Part shown: positions 1-6,193 of the stretch, piece by piece | Layout of the letters: every line of letters begins with the position of its first letter | How positions within the stretch are numbered: the stretch's first letter is position 1 | Assembly (NCBI GenBank): GCA_001820675.1 | Contig: MHQO01000015.1 | Span: forward strand, 1,736-12,311 | Length of the DNA: 10,576 nucleotides | Reading direction: 5' to 3' | From: Candidatus Sungbacteria bacterium RIFCSPLOWO2_01_FULL_47_10 | GTDB taxonomy: Bacteria > Patescibacteriota > Minisyncoccia > Sungbacterales > GWA2-42-14 | The notes under the pieces: generated by a model | Told to the model about the DNA's origin: nothing | Databases searched by the model: none | Seen by the model: the letters and a program-made list of their open reading frames with translations, nothing else | Made by a program: the position numbers and the translations under genes

Positions 1-584
1 GCGGCAAGAAGATTGCCGCGGTATTCCGCAAAAAAAAGACGATTCGAAAACGTGCCTCCTTGTATGGTGAGCAGTTTATGATAATAATTCCGTTCGTGGA
101 GATGAAAAAGGTCGCGTTCGGATGTCTGCGTAAGCAGGCTCCAAAAATCATCAAGATGGTGGCGGATTTCATGCGTCGTACATTTTATCACGCCGACCCC
201 GTGCCGCTCCCCAAGGCGGATATTATACCGCGTCTTTGAATGCATCTGTGCAAGAATTTCTTCTTCCGTTTTTTCAAGATCGATAACAACCGTTTTTTGA
301 GGCTGGACGAATTGCGAAAACTGCCACCCTCCTATGTTCAGCCGCCAGTTTTCGGGGAGTCCTACGGGGTCTATCTTCAAAAAAAGGGATTTTTCGGCTA
401 ATGCTATCTCGCGCACCGCGTGCAAAAATTCATCGGTCAGTTCAGGGAGGTGCGGCGCATAGAGGTAATTGAATCCCTGCGGCAGATCGTGCTGAATCAC
501 AAGATGGTCGAACAGCCGCCAGTGTTTTCTGCCGATTGCTTCCTGCAGTTTTTCCCATTCATAGGATTGTAAAAATGAGTGCAT
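1..584 (-). CDS. FemA/FemB-family peptidoglycan bridge aminoacyltransferase (N-terminal part)
   Basis: The family transfers amino acids from aminoacyl-tRNA to the peptide of lipid II, building the peptidoglycan interpeptide bridge at the inner face of the membrane. I translated this strand by hand and found 194 residues open to the window edge. The family is usually about 330-350 residues, so the C-terminal part lies outside. Visible landmarks are the N-terminal FLQSYEWEKLQ at residues 4-14, followed by an IGRKHWRLF segment. Next comes the stretch QKTVVIDLEKTEEEILAQM, then HSKTRYNIRLGERHGV, the usual junction motif of the first acyltransferase (GNAT-like) subdomain. The ATG at 584 is forced: no other start occurs before the in-frame stop at 612-614. 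I see no Shine-Dalgarno site and no clear promoter in the gap to 739. The amino acid transferred cannot be read from the sequence. Family assignment is good; FemX, FemA and FemB cannot be told apart. Confidence 0.85.
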   Translation of the reverse strand, partial: MHSFLQSYEWEKLQEAIGRKHWRLFDHLVIQHDLPQGFNYLYAPHLPELTDEFLHAVREIALAEKSLFLKIDPVGLPENWRLNIGGWQFSQFVQPQKTVVIDLEKTEEEILAQMHSKTRYNIRLGERHGVGVIKCTTHEIRHHLDDFWSLLTQTSERDLFHLHERNYYHKLLTIQGGTFSNRLFFAEYRGNLLA

Positions 585-668
585 GGGAGAAGAAGTCGAT
601 CTGTGCGGACGTTACGCGGACAAACGCAGAATCGAAATCAATGCGTCAGGACGAATCCGGCGCGGATC

Positions 669-697
669 TTGACTAAACTTTATTAACAACTTAATAT
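669..697 (+). promoter_or_regulatory. sigma70-type promoter of the 739-1152 gene
   Basis: TTGACT at 669-674 and TAATAT at 692-697 are separated by 17 bases. The expected transcription start is near 704, giving a leader of about 35 bases to the ATG at 739. The -35 matches consensus at 5 of 6 positions and the -10 at 4 of 6. Confidence 0.55.
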
Positions 698-738
698 AGC
701 AGGGGTTACCGATTTTGGTCCTTAATAATCGGGGGAAA

Positions 739-1152
739 ATGAGATATAAAAGCGACGTTCCGAAAGAAAAACAGATCCGTCTTTCTCAATTCAGACTTTT
801 TCCGGGAGACCGCGTGCTCATTAAAATACGGAGTGTTTTCTATTGGGGGAATGTCGTCGAGGTCTGTTCGGCAAATCCGGAGTATGTTCTCGGGGGGGCA
901 GGAGCCAAGGGCGCAGGCGTGATCCGGTGGAAAGAAGAAGACCGCGAGGACTGCCGCGCATTTCTCTTGGGAGGCCACAAAGACGTGCCGATTCGCCTCA
1001 AAAAAAGCATGTGGGCCGTAATTGGATACAGCATGCCCCGCGGCCTGTCGGGCCATCTTGCTATCAGCAAAGAGGCAACGATAAAAATTTTTACATATGA
1101 TATCGAAACAATGCTACAGGAAGACCGGCTTCGGATTCTTGAATTGTGCTAG
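739..1152 (+). CDS. Hypothetical protein, 137 aa, own transcription unit
   Basis: I do not recognise this protein. It is soluble-looking and basic at its N-terminus, with no signal peptide or membrane segment. A beta-rich stretch (DRVLIKIRSVFYWGNVVEV) is followed by a glycine-rich GGAGAKGAG segment and a mixed C-terminal half ending in LRILELC. Three cysteines are scattered without a CxxC pattern. The gene is credible because it sits exactly between a promoter (669-697) and a perfect intrinsic terminator that begins two bases after the stop codon. I chose the ATG at 739, which lies just behind a purine run (GGGGGAAA) and gives a normal leader. A TTG at 715 in the same frame would add eight residues and has AGGGG nine bases upstream, but lies very close to the predicted transcription start. 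It converges on ruvA. A small beta-barrel fold is only a guess from the hydrophobic pattern. Confidence 0.65.
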   Translation: MRYKSDVPKEKQIRLSQFRLFPGDRVLIKIRSVFYWGNVVEVCSANPEYVLGGAGAKGAGVIRWKEEDREDCRAFLLGGHKDVPIRLKKSMWAVIGYSMPRGLSGHLAISKEATIKIFTYDIETMLQEDRLRILELC

Positions 1153-1154
1153 TC

Positions 1155-1178
1155 ATCCCGCGATGCGGGATTTTTTTA
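1155..1178 (+). terminator. Rho-independent terminator of the 739-1152 gene
   Basis: A perfect 7-bp stem, ATCCCGC (1155-1161) with GCGGGAT (1165-1171), closes a three-base GAT loop and runs straight into seven Ts (1171-1177). It starts two bases after the TAG stop. On the opposite strand it lacks a T-run, so it is not an obvious ruvA terminator. Confidence 0.85.
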
Positions 1179-1219
1179 TTCTCCTTCGCCGAATACCGAC
1201 CAGCTTGCGGGTCGGAACT

Positions 1220-1801
1220 TTATTTCCTTCCGAGCATTTTTAAAACCTCTTTCAGCCGTTTTTCGGTCCCGACAATTTCCTTCGGCACTTTTTGGAGCGC
1301 TTCGCGCGCTTCCCTTTGGGAATATCCAAGCTGGACAAGCGCATCAAGCGCATCTGCCTCTTCCCGCAATTCCGGCGCATCAACCGAAAAGACTCCCTTG
1401 CCCAGCATTTTGTCTTTCAGTTCAAGGACGATTTTTTCCGCGGTTTTTCTGCCGATGCCGGAAACTCTGGTTAAATACGAGGTGTCGCCCGAAGCAATGG
1501 CTTTTTTTAGCGTGTCAACGGGCGCAATTTCCAAAACACCCAAAGCCCCTTTTGGCCCGATGCCGGAAATGGTGATGAGCGTTTCAAAAAGTTCAAGTTC
1601 GGCAAAATGCAAAAATCCATAGAGTTCCAGAGCGTCTTCACGTACGTACTGATGCGTCCAAAGCTTTACATTGGCGCCTTTTTCTGATATTTTAGAGAGA
1701 ATTTCGGGGTTGGAAAAAACCTTGTAGCCGATTCCGGCCACGTTTATAATAACGAATTTTTCCGCCTTAAATTCGATTGTGCCCTCAACAAAACTGATCA
1801 T
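1220..1801 (-). CDS. ruvA: Holliday junction branch migration protein RuvA
   Basis: RuvA is the tetrameric, junction-recognising subunit that loads the RuvB motor on Holliday junctions. The 193 residues match the usual family length of about 190-205. Domain I (OB fold) is residues 1-63 and ends in QYVREDALELYGF. Its acidic pin residues E55 and D56 fall at the same numbers as I recall for the E. coli protein. Domain II holds two helix-hairpin-helix motifs, ISGIGPKGAL near 78-87 and VSGIGRKTAEKIVLELKDK near 113-131. Domain III, which contacts RuvB, is residues about 143-193 (ALDALVQLGYSQREAREAL). The ATG at 1801 has only a weak purine-rich GAAAGA before it. Neither ruvB nor ruvC is in the window, so the gene is not in a ruvCAB cluster here. 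It lies just downstream of the terminator at 1843-1865 and probably has its own weak promoter, which I could not fix. Confidence 0.97.
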   Translation of the reverse strand: MISFVEGTIEFKAEKFVIINVAGIGYKVFSNPEILSKISEKGANVKLWTHQYVREDALELYGFLHFAELELFETLITISGIGPKGALGVLEIAPVDTLKKAIASGDTSYLTRVSGIGRKTAEKIVLELKDKMLGKGVFSVDAPELREEADALDALVQLGYSQREAREALQKVPKEIVGTEKRLKEVLKMLGRK

Positions 1802-1842
1802 TCTTTCTTTACTTTAGCACAAGTAACTGTTTTTGGATAATG

Positions 1843-1865
1843 AAAAAGCCGCTGTATAAAGCGGC
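1843..1865 (-). terminator. Rho-independent terminator of the small membrane protein gene
   Basis: On the minus strand GCCGCT, loop TTATAC, AGCGGC forms a perfect 6-bp stem followed by five Ts (1847-1843). It lies eight bases after the TAG stop at 1874 and separates this unit from ruvA. Confidence 0.8.
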
Positions 1866-1873
1866 ATGAACGG

Positions 1874-2098
1874 CTATTGTTCCGTGTGCGGCGTGCTCTT
1901 TTGTCGTCTTATCCAGATAAAAATACTTGCACTCACGGAAAAAATTAAAACCATAACGGCGTCTTCTGGGTTGGCAAATAGAAAAACATGCCAGCCCGGA
2001 AAGCCATAAATAGTTAATTTCACCAAAACAACCAACATCCAGCTTGCTATATACACAGACGCGACAACTCCGGAGAATGCAAAGATTTTCTTGATCAT
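1874..2098 (-). CDS. Small two-helix membrane protein, 74 aa
   Basis: I do not recognise a family. The protein starts MIKKIFAFSG and has two hydrophobic segments, roughly residues 5-26 and 46-63, joined by a loop containing YGFPGWHVFLFANPED. It ends in a charged tail (IRRQKSTPHTEQ). Positive residues at both ends suggest a hairpin with N- and C-termini in the cytoplasm and the loop outside. The open frame extends upstream, but the ATG at 2098 is the right start because AAGGAG lies eight bases before it. The gene has a near-consensus promoter (2133-2160) and an intrinsic terminator (1843-1865), so it is a self-contained single-gene unit facing away from uvrB. These three signals are the main reason to accept so short a gene. 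Function unknown; a small membrane regulator or stress protein would be speculation. Confidence 0.75.
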   Translation of the reverse strand: MIKKIFAFSGVVASVYIASWMLVVLVKLTIYGFPGWHVFLFANPEDAVMVLIFSVSASIFIWIRRQKSTPHTEQ

Positions 2099-2106
2099 TC
2101 TTTTGT

Positions 2107-2112
2107 CTCCTT
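2107..2112 (-). promoter_or_regulatory. Shine-Dalgarno site deciding the start at 2098
   Basis: AAGGAG on the minus strand, eight bases before the ATG at 2098. It favours this start over an upstream in-frame ATG that would begin inside uvrB at 2218. Confidence 0.8.
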
Positions 2113-2132
2113 TTTCAAGGTTACCAGTGATA

Positions 2133-2160
2133 AGTATACGGCGCTGATAAAAAATGTCAA
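2133..2160 (-). promoter_or_regulatory. sigma70-type promoter of the small membrane protein gene
   Basis: Reading the minus strand, a perfect TTGACA (2160-2155) and TATACT (2138-2133, 5 of 6 to consensus) are separated by 16 bases. The predicted start is near 2126 with a leader of about 28 bases. The -35 box overlaps the uvrB start codon (2154-2156) on the other strand. Confidence 0.75.
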
Positions 2161-4187
2161 GCTTCAAACTCGTTTCAAAGTTTAAGCCTACAGGGGGCCA
2201 ACCCGAAGCCATCAACAAACTGACGGTTAATTTAAACGCGGGGGCGAATCACCAAACCCTGCTTGGCGTTACCGGCTCGGGTAAAACTTTTACCGTTGCC
2301 AATGTGATTGAGCGGGTCCAAAAACCGACGCTTGTCATATCACATAATAAAACTTTGGCGGCCCAGCTCTATCAGGAGTTCAAGGAATTTTTTCCTGAAA
2401 ATGCGGTACATTATTTTGTTTCTTATTACGATTATTATCAGCCGGAAGCATATATTCCGCAATCGGACACCTATATTGAAAAAGACGCGAAGATTAACGA
2501 ACTTATTGACGGATTGCGCCATGCTTCAACCGCAAGCGTTCTGACGCGTAATGACGTCATCATTATTGCCTCGGTTTCGTGCATTTACGGAATCGGGGAT
2601 CCGGAAGAATATGAAAAAGTCGCGACGGAATTCAAGATTGGCCAGAAGATTTCGCCTCGCGAGGTAGCGCGATATTTGGTTTTACTTCAGTATCACCGCA
2701 ACGATTTTGACCCGCGCCAGGGAGAGTTCCGCGTGCGCGGCGATGCCGTTGAGATCCATTCTCCGTCAGGAGAAGAAATAACCGTCATAGAATTTTTCGG
2801 GAACAGCATAAAAAATATTTCCGGCAGAAAGATCGGCGTCTTAAATCCTAAATCATATATCTTAAATCCCATTAAAGTGTTTCCGGCGAAACACTTCGTC
2901 ACTCCACGGAAGAAGCTTGAGCTTGCCATAAAAAACATAAAGCAAGAACTGAAAGAACGGGTTGGTGCATTGAAGCGCACGGGAAAGCTTCTTGAAGCGC
3001 AACGAATAGGCGAACGCACGAATTTTGACATGGAGATGCTCCACGAAACGGGATATGCGAACGGCATTGAGAACTATTCGCGGCACCTCTCATTTCGCGA
3101 GCCCGGAAGCCCTCCCTATACCCTGATTGATTATTACCGCCACCGCTTCGGAACCGATTTTCTTACTGTTATAGACGAATCTCACGCGACAATTCCTCAG
3201 ATCCGCGGAATGTACGAAGGAGATTACGCGCGGAAAAAAGTTCTTGTTGAATATGGGTTCCGCCTTCCTTCGGCCGTTGATAACCGGCCGTTGAAATTTT
3301 CAGAATTTAACGAAAAAATCGGGCCGGTTGTGTATGTGTCCGCAACGCCGGCAGAATATGAACTGCAAAAATCAAATGCTGAATTCAGAATGCTGAATGT
3401 TAAACATGTGGGACAAGCCAGTTTTGGTATTCATAATTCAGCATTCATAATTCAGCAGTTAATCCGCCCAACCGGGCTTCTAGACCCGAAAATTACGGTG
3501 CGAAAAACCGCGGGACAGATCAAAGACGTTATCCGCGAAATTAAAAAGCGGACAGCAAAAAAAGAGCGTTCGCTCGTACTGGCATTAACCAAACGCCTGG
3601 CGGAAGACATTGCCGAATATATACAAGAGGCGGGGGTCAAAACGACATATCTTCATTCCGAAATTAAAACGCTTGACCGGCCGGAAATTTTAAAAGATCT
3701 GCGTCTCGGGAATTACGACGCGATTGTGGGCATTAACTTGTTGCGGGAAGGGCTGGATCTTCCCGAGGTTTCATTTATTGCCATTTTGGATGCCGACAAA
3801 GAGGGTTTTTTGCGAAATGAGCGGACACTCTTACAGATTACCGGAAGGGCTGCGCGCCATTTGAACGGCGAAGTGATACTGTATGGCGACACCATTACGG
3901 ATTCAATGAAGCGGGCGATCGATGAAACGGAACGGAGGCGTCAAATTCAGGCCGATTTCAACGCGGAACACGGGATTACCCCTCAACAGATCCAAAAAGA
4001 GATTAGAAAATCATTGCTTGAAGAAGCGAACGCGCGAAATGAAGAGGAATTGGCCCCGCTCATTCCGCAGGGCCCAAAAAAAGAAGTTATAAAAGCACTC
4101 GAACGGGAAATGAAGCGGGCGGCAAAGGAGTTAAACTTTGAATTAGCGGCAAGAATAAGAAATCAAATAAACAAGATTAAACTGTAA
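2154..4187 (+). CDS. uvrB: Excinuclease ABC subunit B (UvrB) with in-frame repeat insertions
   Basis: UvrB is the ATP-dependent damage-verification subunit of nucleotide excision repair. It is delivered by UvrA and recruits UvrC. Seen in order: N-terminal FKLVSKFKPTGGQPEAI, Walker A GVTGSGKT (38-45), and the damage-binding beta-hairpin YYDYYQPEAYIPQSDTY (91-107). Then come the Walker B box DESH (341-344), VSATP (395-399), IRPTGLLDP (437-445), REGLDLPEV (531-539), motif VI QITGRAARH (561-569) and a C-terminal UVR motif (about 645-677) for UvrC contact. The ATG at 2154 is forced by an in-frame TAA at 2148-2150; no Shine-Dalgarno site is seen. Two stretches look foreign: about seven extra residues near 230-241 and about 22 extra near 407-434. 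Both coincide with repeat DNA, and neither interrupts a catalytic motif. Residue comparisons with other UvrB proteins are from memory. The enzyme is probably active. Confidence 0.97.
   Translation: MSSFKLVSKFKPTGGQPEAINKLTVNLNAGANHQTLLGVTGSGKTFTVANVIERVQKPTLVISHNKTLAAQLYQEFKEFFPENAVHYFVSYYDYYQPEAYIPQSDTYIEKDAKINELIDGLRHASTASVLTRNDVIIIASVSCIYGIGDPEEYEKVATEFKIGQKISPREVARYLVLLQYHRNDFDPRQGEFRVRGDAVEIHSPSGEEITVIEFFGNSIKNISGRKIGVLNPKSYILNPIKVFPAKHFVTPRKKLELAIKNIKQELKERVGALKRTGKLLEAQRIGERTNFDMEMLHETGYANGIENYSRHLSFREPGSPPYTLIDYYRHRFGTDFLTVIDESHATIPQIRGMYEGDYARKKVLVEYGFRLPSAVDNRPLKFSEFNEKIGPVVYVSATPAEYELQKSNAEFRMLNVKHVGQASFGIHNSAFIIQQLIRPTGLLDPKITVRKTAGQIKDVIREIKKRTAKKERSLVLALTKRLAEDIAEYIQEAGVKTTYLHSEIKTLDRPEILKDLRLGNYDAIVGINLLREGLDLPEVSFIAILDADKEGFLRNERTLLQITGRAARHLNGEVILYGDTITDSMKRAIDETERRRQIQADFNAEHGITPQQIQKEIRKSLLEEANARNEEELAPLIPQGPKKEVIKALEREMKRAAKELNFELAARIRNQINKIKL
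2841..2874 (+). repeat. Short AT-rich repeat insertion inside uvrB
   Basis: TTAAATCC occurs twice here (2841-2848 and 2862-2869) around a CATATAT core. The 11-mer AAATCCTAAAT (2843-2853) recurs exactly in the polA-tsaE gap at 9834-9844. It is translated in frame as LNPKSYILNPI at a point where UvrB proteins are usually about seven residues shorter. Confidence 0.5.
3378..3457 (+). repeat. 80-bp palindromic element inserted in frame in uvrB
   Basis: The left arm (3378-3399) and the reverse complement of the right arm (3436-3457) match at 20 of 22 positions, around a 36-base spacer. Each arm holds two copies of TGCTGAAT 14 bases apart. The element is read through as residues about 409-435, where UvrB normally has a short linker of roughly ten residues before IRPTG. 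GAATTCAGAAT (3381-3391) recurs as its reverse complement at 9822-9832. Confidence 0.75.
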
Positions 4188-4231
4188 TAAAAAAATTTTG
4201 CAGAAACCGCGTTCCCGTAGCATACAACAAA

Positions 4232-4261
4232 TTGACAACTCTGCCGCACGCGCCGTACAAT
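4232..4261 (+). promoter_or_regulatory. sigma70-type promoter of the 4299-4832 gene
   Basis: Perfect TTGACA at 4232-4237 and TACAAT at 4256-4261 (5 of 6) with an 18-base spacer. The predicted start is near 4268, about 31 bases before the ATG. Confidence 0.75.
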
Positions 4262-4281
4262 GATACCAGTTCTTCACAACA

Positions 4282-4288
4282 AAGGAGA
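4282..4288 (+). promoter_or_regulatory. Shine-Dalgarno site deciding the start at 4299
   Basis: AAGGAGA lies ten bases before the ATG at 4299. It settles the start of an otherwise unrecognised gene. Confidence 0.75.
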
Positions 4289-4298
4289 GAAATAAAAG

Positions 4299-4832
4299 AT
4301 GAATGCAAAAACAGCTGTTTTGTCAGTGCTTGTTGCCGTGACCGTACTATTTGTCGTGCTGTCAATGCATTTCCGCGCGCGCTCTCAAGATGCGGAAACC
4401 CCTACCGAGACCCAATATATAATCAATGGTCTGTATCAATTTCCACACTCGCCCTTCCGGGGCCGCATTCTCGGAACCCCGAAGGCCGCAGACGGCTTCC
4501 GGTGCGACCCAAAAACAGGAACACGCGATCTTTCATCTTCGCAGTTCTGCGTTCGTCTGTATGTCATGACATATGACACGCTTGGACCCGGACACTATGA
4601 AATATCGGCCACTGGATTTAGCGAGACAGAAGCGAATACGTTCACAACCCGACTCTTTGGGTTTACCAAAACACCCGTTCTTGAATTTCCGCGGCCATCG
4701 TTTGAAACAGGGTCGCTATTCCCAAAAGAAGAGGTGGCCCTCGCCGGCTTTTTTAGAATCGTGAACAGAGAATCTTTTTTTACTCCCAGGACGTACGAGT
4801 ACGAAAATACGCTTGCATTACCCGAACGGTAA
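4299..4832 (+). CDS. Hypothetical exported or membrane-anchored protein, 177 aa
   Basis: I do not recognise a family. The N-terminus MNAKTAVLSVLVAVTVLFVVLS is a single hydrophobic segment (about residues 5-22) followed by a basic HFRARSQ stretch. This suggests an uncleaved anchor or signal peptide; no lipobox cysteine is present. The remaining ~145 residues are polar, rich in F, T, P and G, and look like a small extracytoplasmic domain. Only two cysteines occur, C69 and C84, fifteen residues apart, which could form a disulfide outside the membrane. A strong promoter and AAGGAG-type ribosome site precede the gene. Its TAA stop is inside the stem of an intrinsic terminator, so it is a complete single-gene unit between uvrB and rpsT. 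The strong expression signals suggest an abundant envelope protein, but that is inference and no function can be named. Confidence 0.75.
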   Translation: MNAKTAVLSVLVAVTVLFVVLSMHFRARSQDAETPTETQYIINGLYQFPHSPFRGRILGTPKAADGFRCDPKTGTRDLSSSQFCVRLYVMTYDTLGPGHYEISATGFSETEANTFTTRLFGFTKTPVLEFPRPSFETGSLFPKEEVALAGFFRIVNRESFFTPRTYEYENTLALPER

Positions 4833-4841
4833 TGCCTTTTT
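4815..4841 (+). terminator. Rho-independent terminator overlapping the stop codon
   Basis: GCATTACC (4815-4822) and GGTAATGC (4828-4835) form a perfect 8-bp stem with loop CGAAC, followed by CTTTTT. The TAA stop (4830-4832) of the upstream gene is part of the stem. Confidence 0.85.
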
Positions 4842-4843
4842 AT

Positions 4844-4872
4844 TTGACAAACTTTTTGCACGGTGATAGATT
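4844..4872 (+). promoter_or_regulatory. sigma70-type promoter of the rpsT-holA operon
   Basis: Perfect TTGACA at 4844-4849, a 17-base spacer and TAGATT at 4867-4872 (4 of 6). The predicted start is near 4879, leaving a leader of about 72 bases. The -35 box begins three bases after the T-run of the preceding terminator. Confidence 0.7.
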
Positions 4873-4915
4873 GAGTAGATAATAATTCATTCGGTCAACT
4901 TTTATTTTTGCATTG

Positions 4916-4930
4916 CGCATTTTGAATGCG
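4916..4930 (+). promoter_or_regulatory. Hairpin in the rpsT leader
   Basis: CGCATT (4916-4921), loop TTG, AATGCG (4925-4930) is a perfect 6-bp stem 21 bases before the rpsT start. S20 autoregulates translation in E. coli, so a regulatory role is possible, but no known S20-binding motif is recognisable here. Confidence 0.3.
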
Positions 4931-4951
4931 GCCGAGTGATAACGGAAGAAC

Positions 4952-5212
4952 ATGCCAATCACGCGATCAGCAAAAAAAGCGCTTCGTCGGTCCGTAAAAC
5001 GAAGGGCGGACAATCTCAAAAAAAGCGAGACGGCGCGAGGAATAATTCGTGATATCCGAAAGGCCGCCGCGAATAAAGACAAAGAAGGAGCAAAAAAACT
5101 TCTCCCCTTGTTATATAAGGCGCTGGATAAGGCCGTCAAAACAGGCGTTATCAAAAAAAACGCCTCGGGACGCAACAAGTCGCGGCTGACCAAACTGGTA
5201 CATTCGCTCTAA
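4952..5212 (+). CDS. rpsT: 30S ribosomal protein S20
   Basis: S20 binds 16S rRNA early in assembly of the small subunit. The 86-residue, strongly basic, all-helical protein has the usual length. It shows family hallmarks: MPITRSAKKALRRSVKRRADN at the N-terminus, LLPLLYKALDKAVKTGVIKKN in the middle and ASGRNKSRLTKLV near the C-terminus. The ATG at 4952 follows GGAAG (4944-4948) at a short three-base spacing. The gene is driven by the promoter at 4844-4872 and is followed after nine bases by holA, so the two are almost certainly co-transcribed. Adjacency of rpsT and holA is known in several bacterial lineages. No unusual features are seen in the protein itself. Confidence 0.97.
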   Translation: MPITRSAKKALRRSVKRRADNLKKSETARGIIRDIRKAAANKDKEGAKKLLPLLYKALDKAVKTGVIKKNASGRNKSRLTKLVHSL

Positions 5213-5221
5213 AAAATCGTC

Positions 5222-6193
5222 ATGATTTATGCACTCTCCGGCCCCGATACCTATCGCTCGCGAATAAAATTGAAACATATCATTGAAGAATTCCGGAAAA
5301 AATCCGGGGGCACGTTAGAATACGAACGATTTGATGCCGAAGAAACCGACGGCAGGACGATCGCGGCATCCGGCGACATCCGATCACTCTTTCAAGAAAA
5401 AAAAATTGTTATCATTGAATGGGTCTTCTCGCGCTCGGGTCCTTTTTTGGGGAAAGAGCGTTCTGGCTCGCGCCCGGCAAAAGACCGGCTTTTTACCCTT
5501 ATCCGTCCAAAACTTGCGAAATGGCGCGATTCAAAAAACACCATTTTTTTATTTTGGGACGCCGAAATCGTACATAGGAAAGAATGTGCCGAGTTCCTGC
5601 CGTATGCGTCAAAATCACAAGAATTTAAGGACCTGACGCGGCAAGAATCACGAGTGCATTTGGAGCGCGAGGCAACCGAACGAAATCTCCGCCTCTCGGA
5701 GCAGGAAAAAAGCATCCTTCTTGCGCAGTTTCGGAATAACTCGTGGGGGCTTGCCGGAGAACTTGATAAAATCGCCCTTGGGTTTACTGTTCGTCCTCCG
5801 AACATCCTCGACCCTGAAGAAAAAATATATGTATTTCTTGATGCCCTCCTTGATCGCCGCCTTTCCGCGCCGCGCCTTCTTCTTTCGCTTCTAAAAACGG
5901 ACGCAAGCGGCATCTATCTTTTTGCGTCTCTCACGGGAACATTCAGGAATCTCATGCTTATAAAAAAACATGAAAACAATGAAGAAGCGCTCCGACGAAT
6001 TCAAAAGGAATTCACCATCCATCCGTTTGTTTTTAAAAAATTTTTAGTACGTATCAAAAGCCGGAATGCGGAGGAACTTGAACGCATATACCGAAAACTC
6101 CTTGAATTCGACAAGGCATTAAAACTCGGTGAAATGAACATCGAGCATGTCGTGTATGAACTTCTGCACAATTCACGCACTCCTGCTGTTTAA
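5222..6193 (+). CDS. holA: DNA polymerase III subunit delta
   Basis: The delta subunit is the wrench of the clamp loader: it binds and opens the sliding clamp so that it can be placed on primed DNA. The 323 residues fit the family. The N-terminal MIYALSGPDTYRSR resembles the start of the Rossmann-like AAA+ domain without a working Walker A, as expected for delta. NTIFLFWDAE (106-115) is the typical core strand, and WGLAGELDKIAL (175-186) the end of the second domain. The C-terminal collar domain contains FLDALLDRR (205-213), FRNLMLIKKH (241-250), the hallmark IHPFVFKKFL (266-275) and LLEFDKALKLGEM (293-305). The gene starts nine bases after rpsT with no Shine-Dalgarno site, suggesting translational coupling or weak initiation. 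Its TAA stop lies inside the bidirectional terminator. No truncation is seen. Confidence 0.93.
   Translation: MIYALSGPDTYRSRIKLKHIIEEFRKKSGGTLEYERFDAEETDGRTIAASGDIRSLFQEKKIVIIEWVFSRSGPFLGKERSGSRPAKDRLFTLIRPKLAKWRDSKNTIFLFWDAEIVHRKECAEFLPYASKSQEFKDLTRQESRVHLEREATERNLRLSEQEKSILLAQFRNNSWGLAGELDKIALGFTVRPPNILDPEEKIYVFLDALLDRRLSAPRLLLSLLKTDASGIYLFASLTGTFRNLMLIKKHENNEEALRRIQKEFTIHPFVFKKFLVRIKSRNAEELERIYRKLLEFDKALKLGEMNIEHVVYELLHNSRTPAV

Noticed and set aside
715..738. TTG start for the unknown gene, eight codons before the ATG
   Set aside because: It lies only about eleven bases after the predicted transcription start, and a good ATG follows; kept only as an alternative.
706..1056. Minus-strand open frame of 116 codons opposite the 739-1152 gene
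   Set aside because: The promoter and the terminator both support the plus strand, and the minus frame has no ribosome site or recognisable protein.
1196..1215. CCGACC/GGTCGG hairpin just after the ruvA stop
   Set aside because: It has no adjacent T-run in the ruvA direction, and the plus-strand transcript should already have ended at 1178. Not called as a terminator.
2099..2153. SOS operator in front of uvrB
   Set aside because: Neither the E. coli-type CTGT-N8-ACAG nor the Gram-positive GAAC-N4-GTTC pattern is present.
5392..5913. Minus-strand open frame of 173 codons inside holA
   Set aside because: Arginine/serine-rich shadow of a gene with recognisable delta-subunit motifs.
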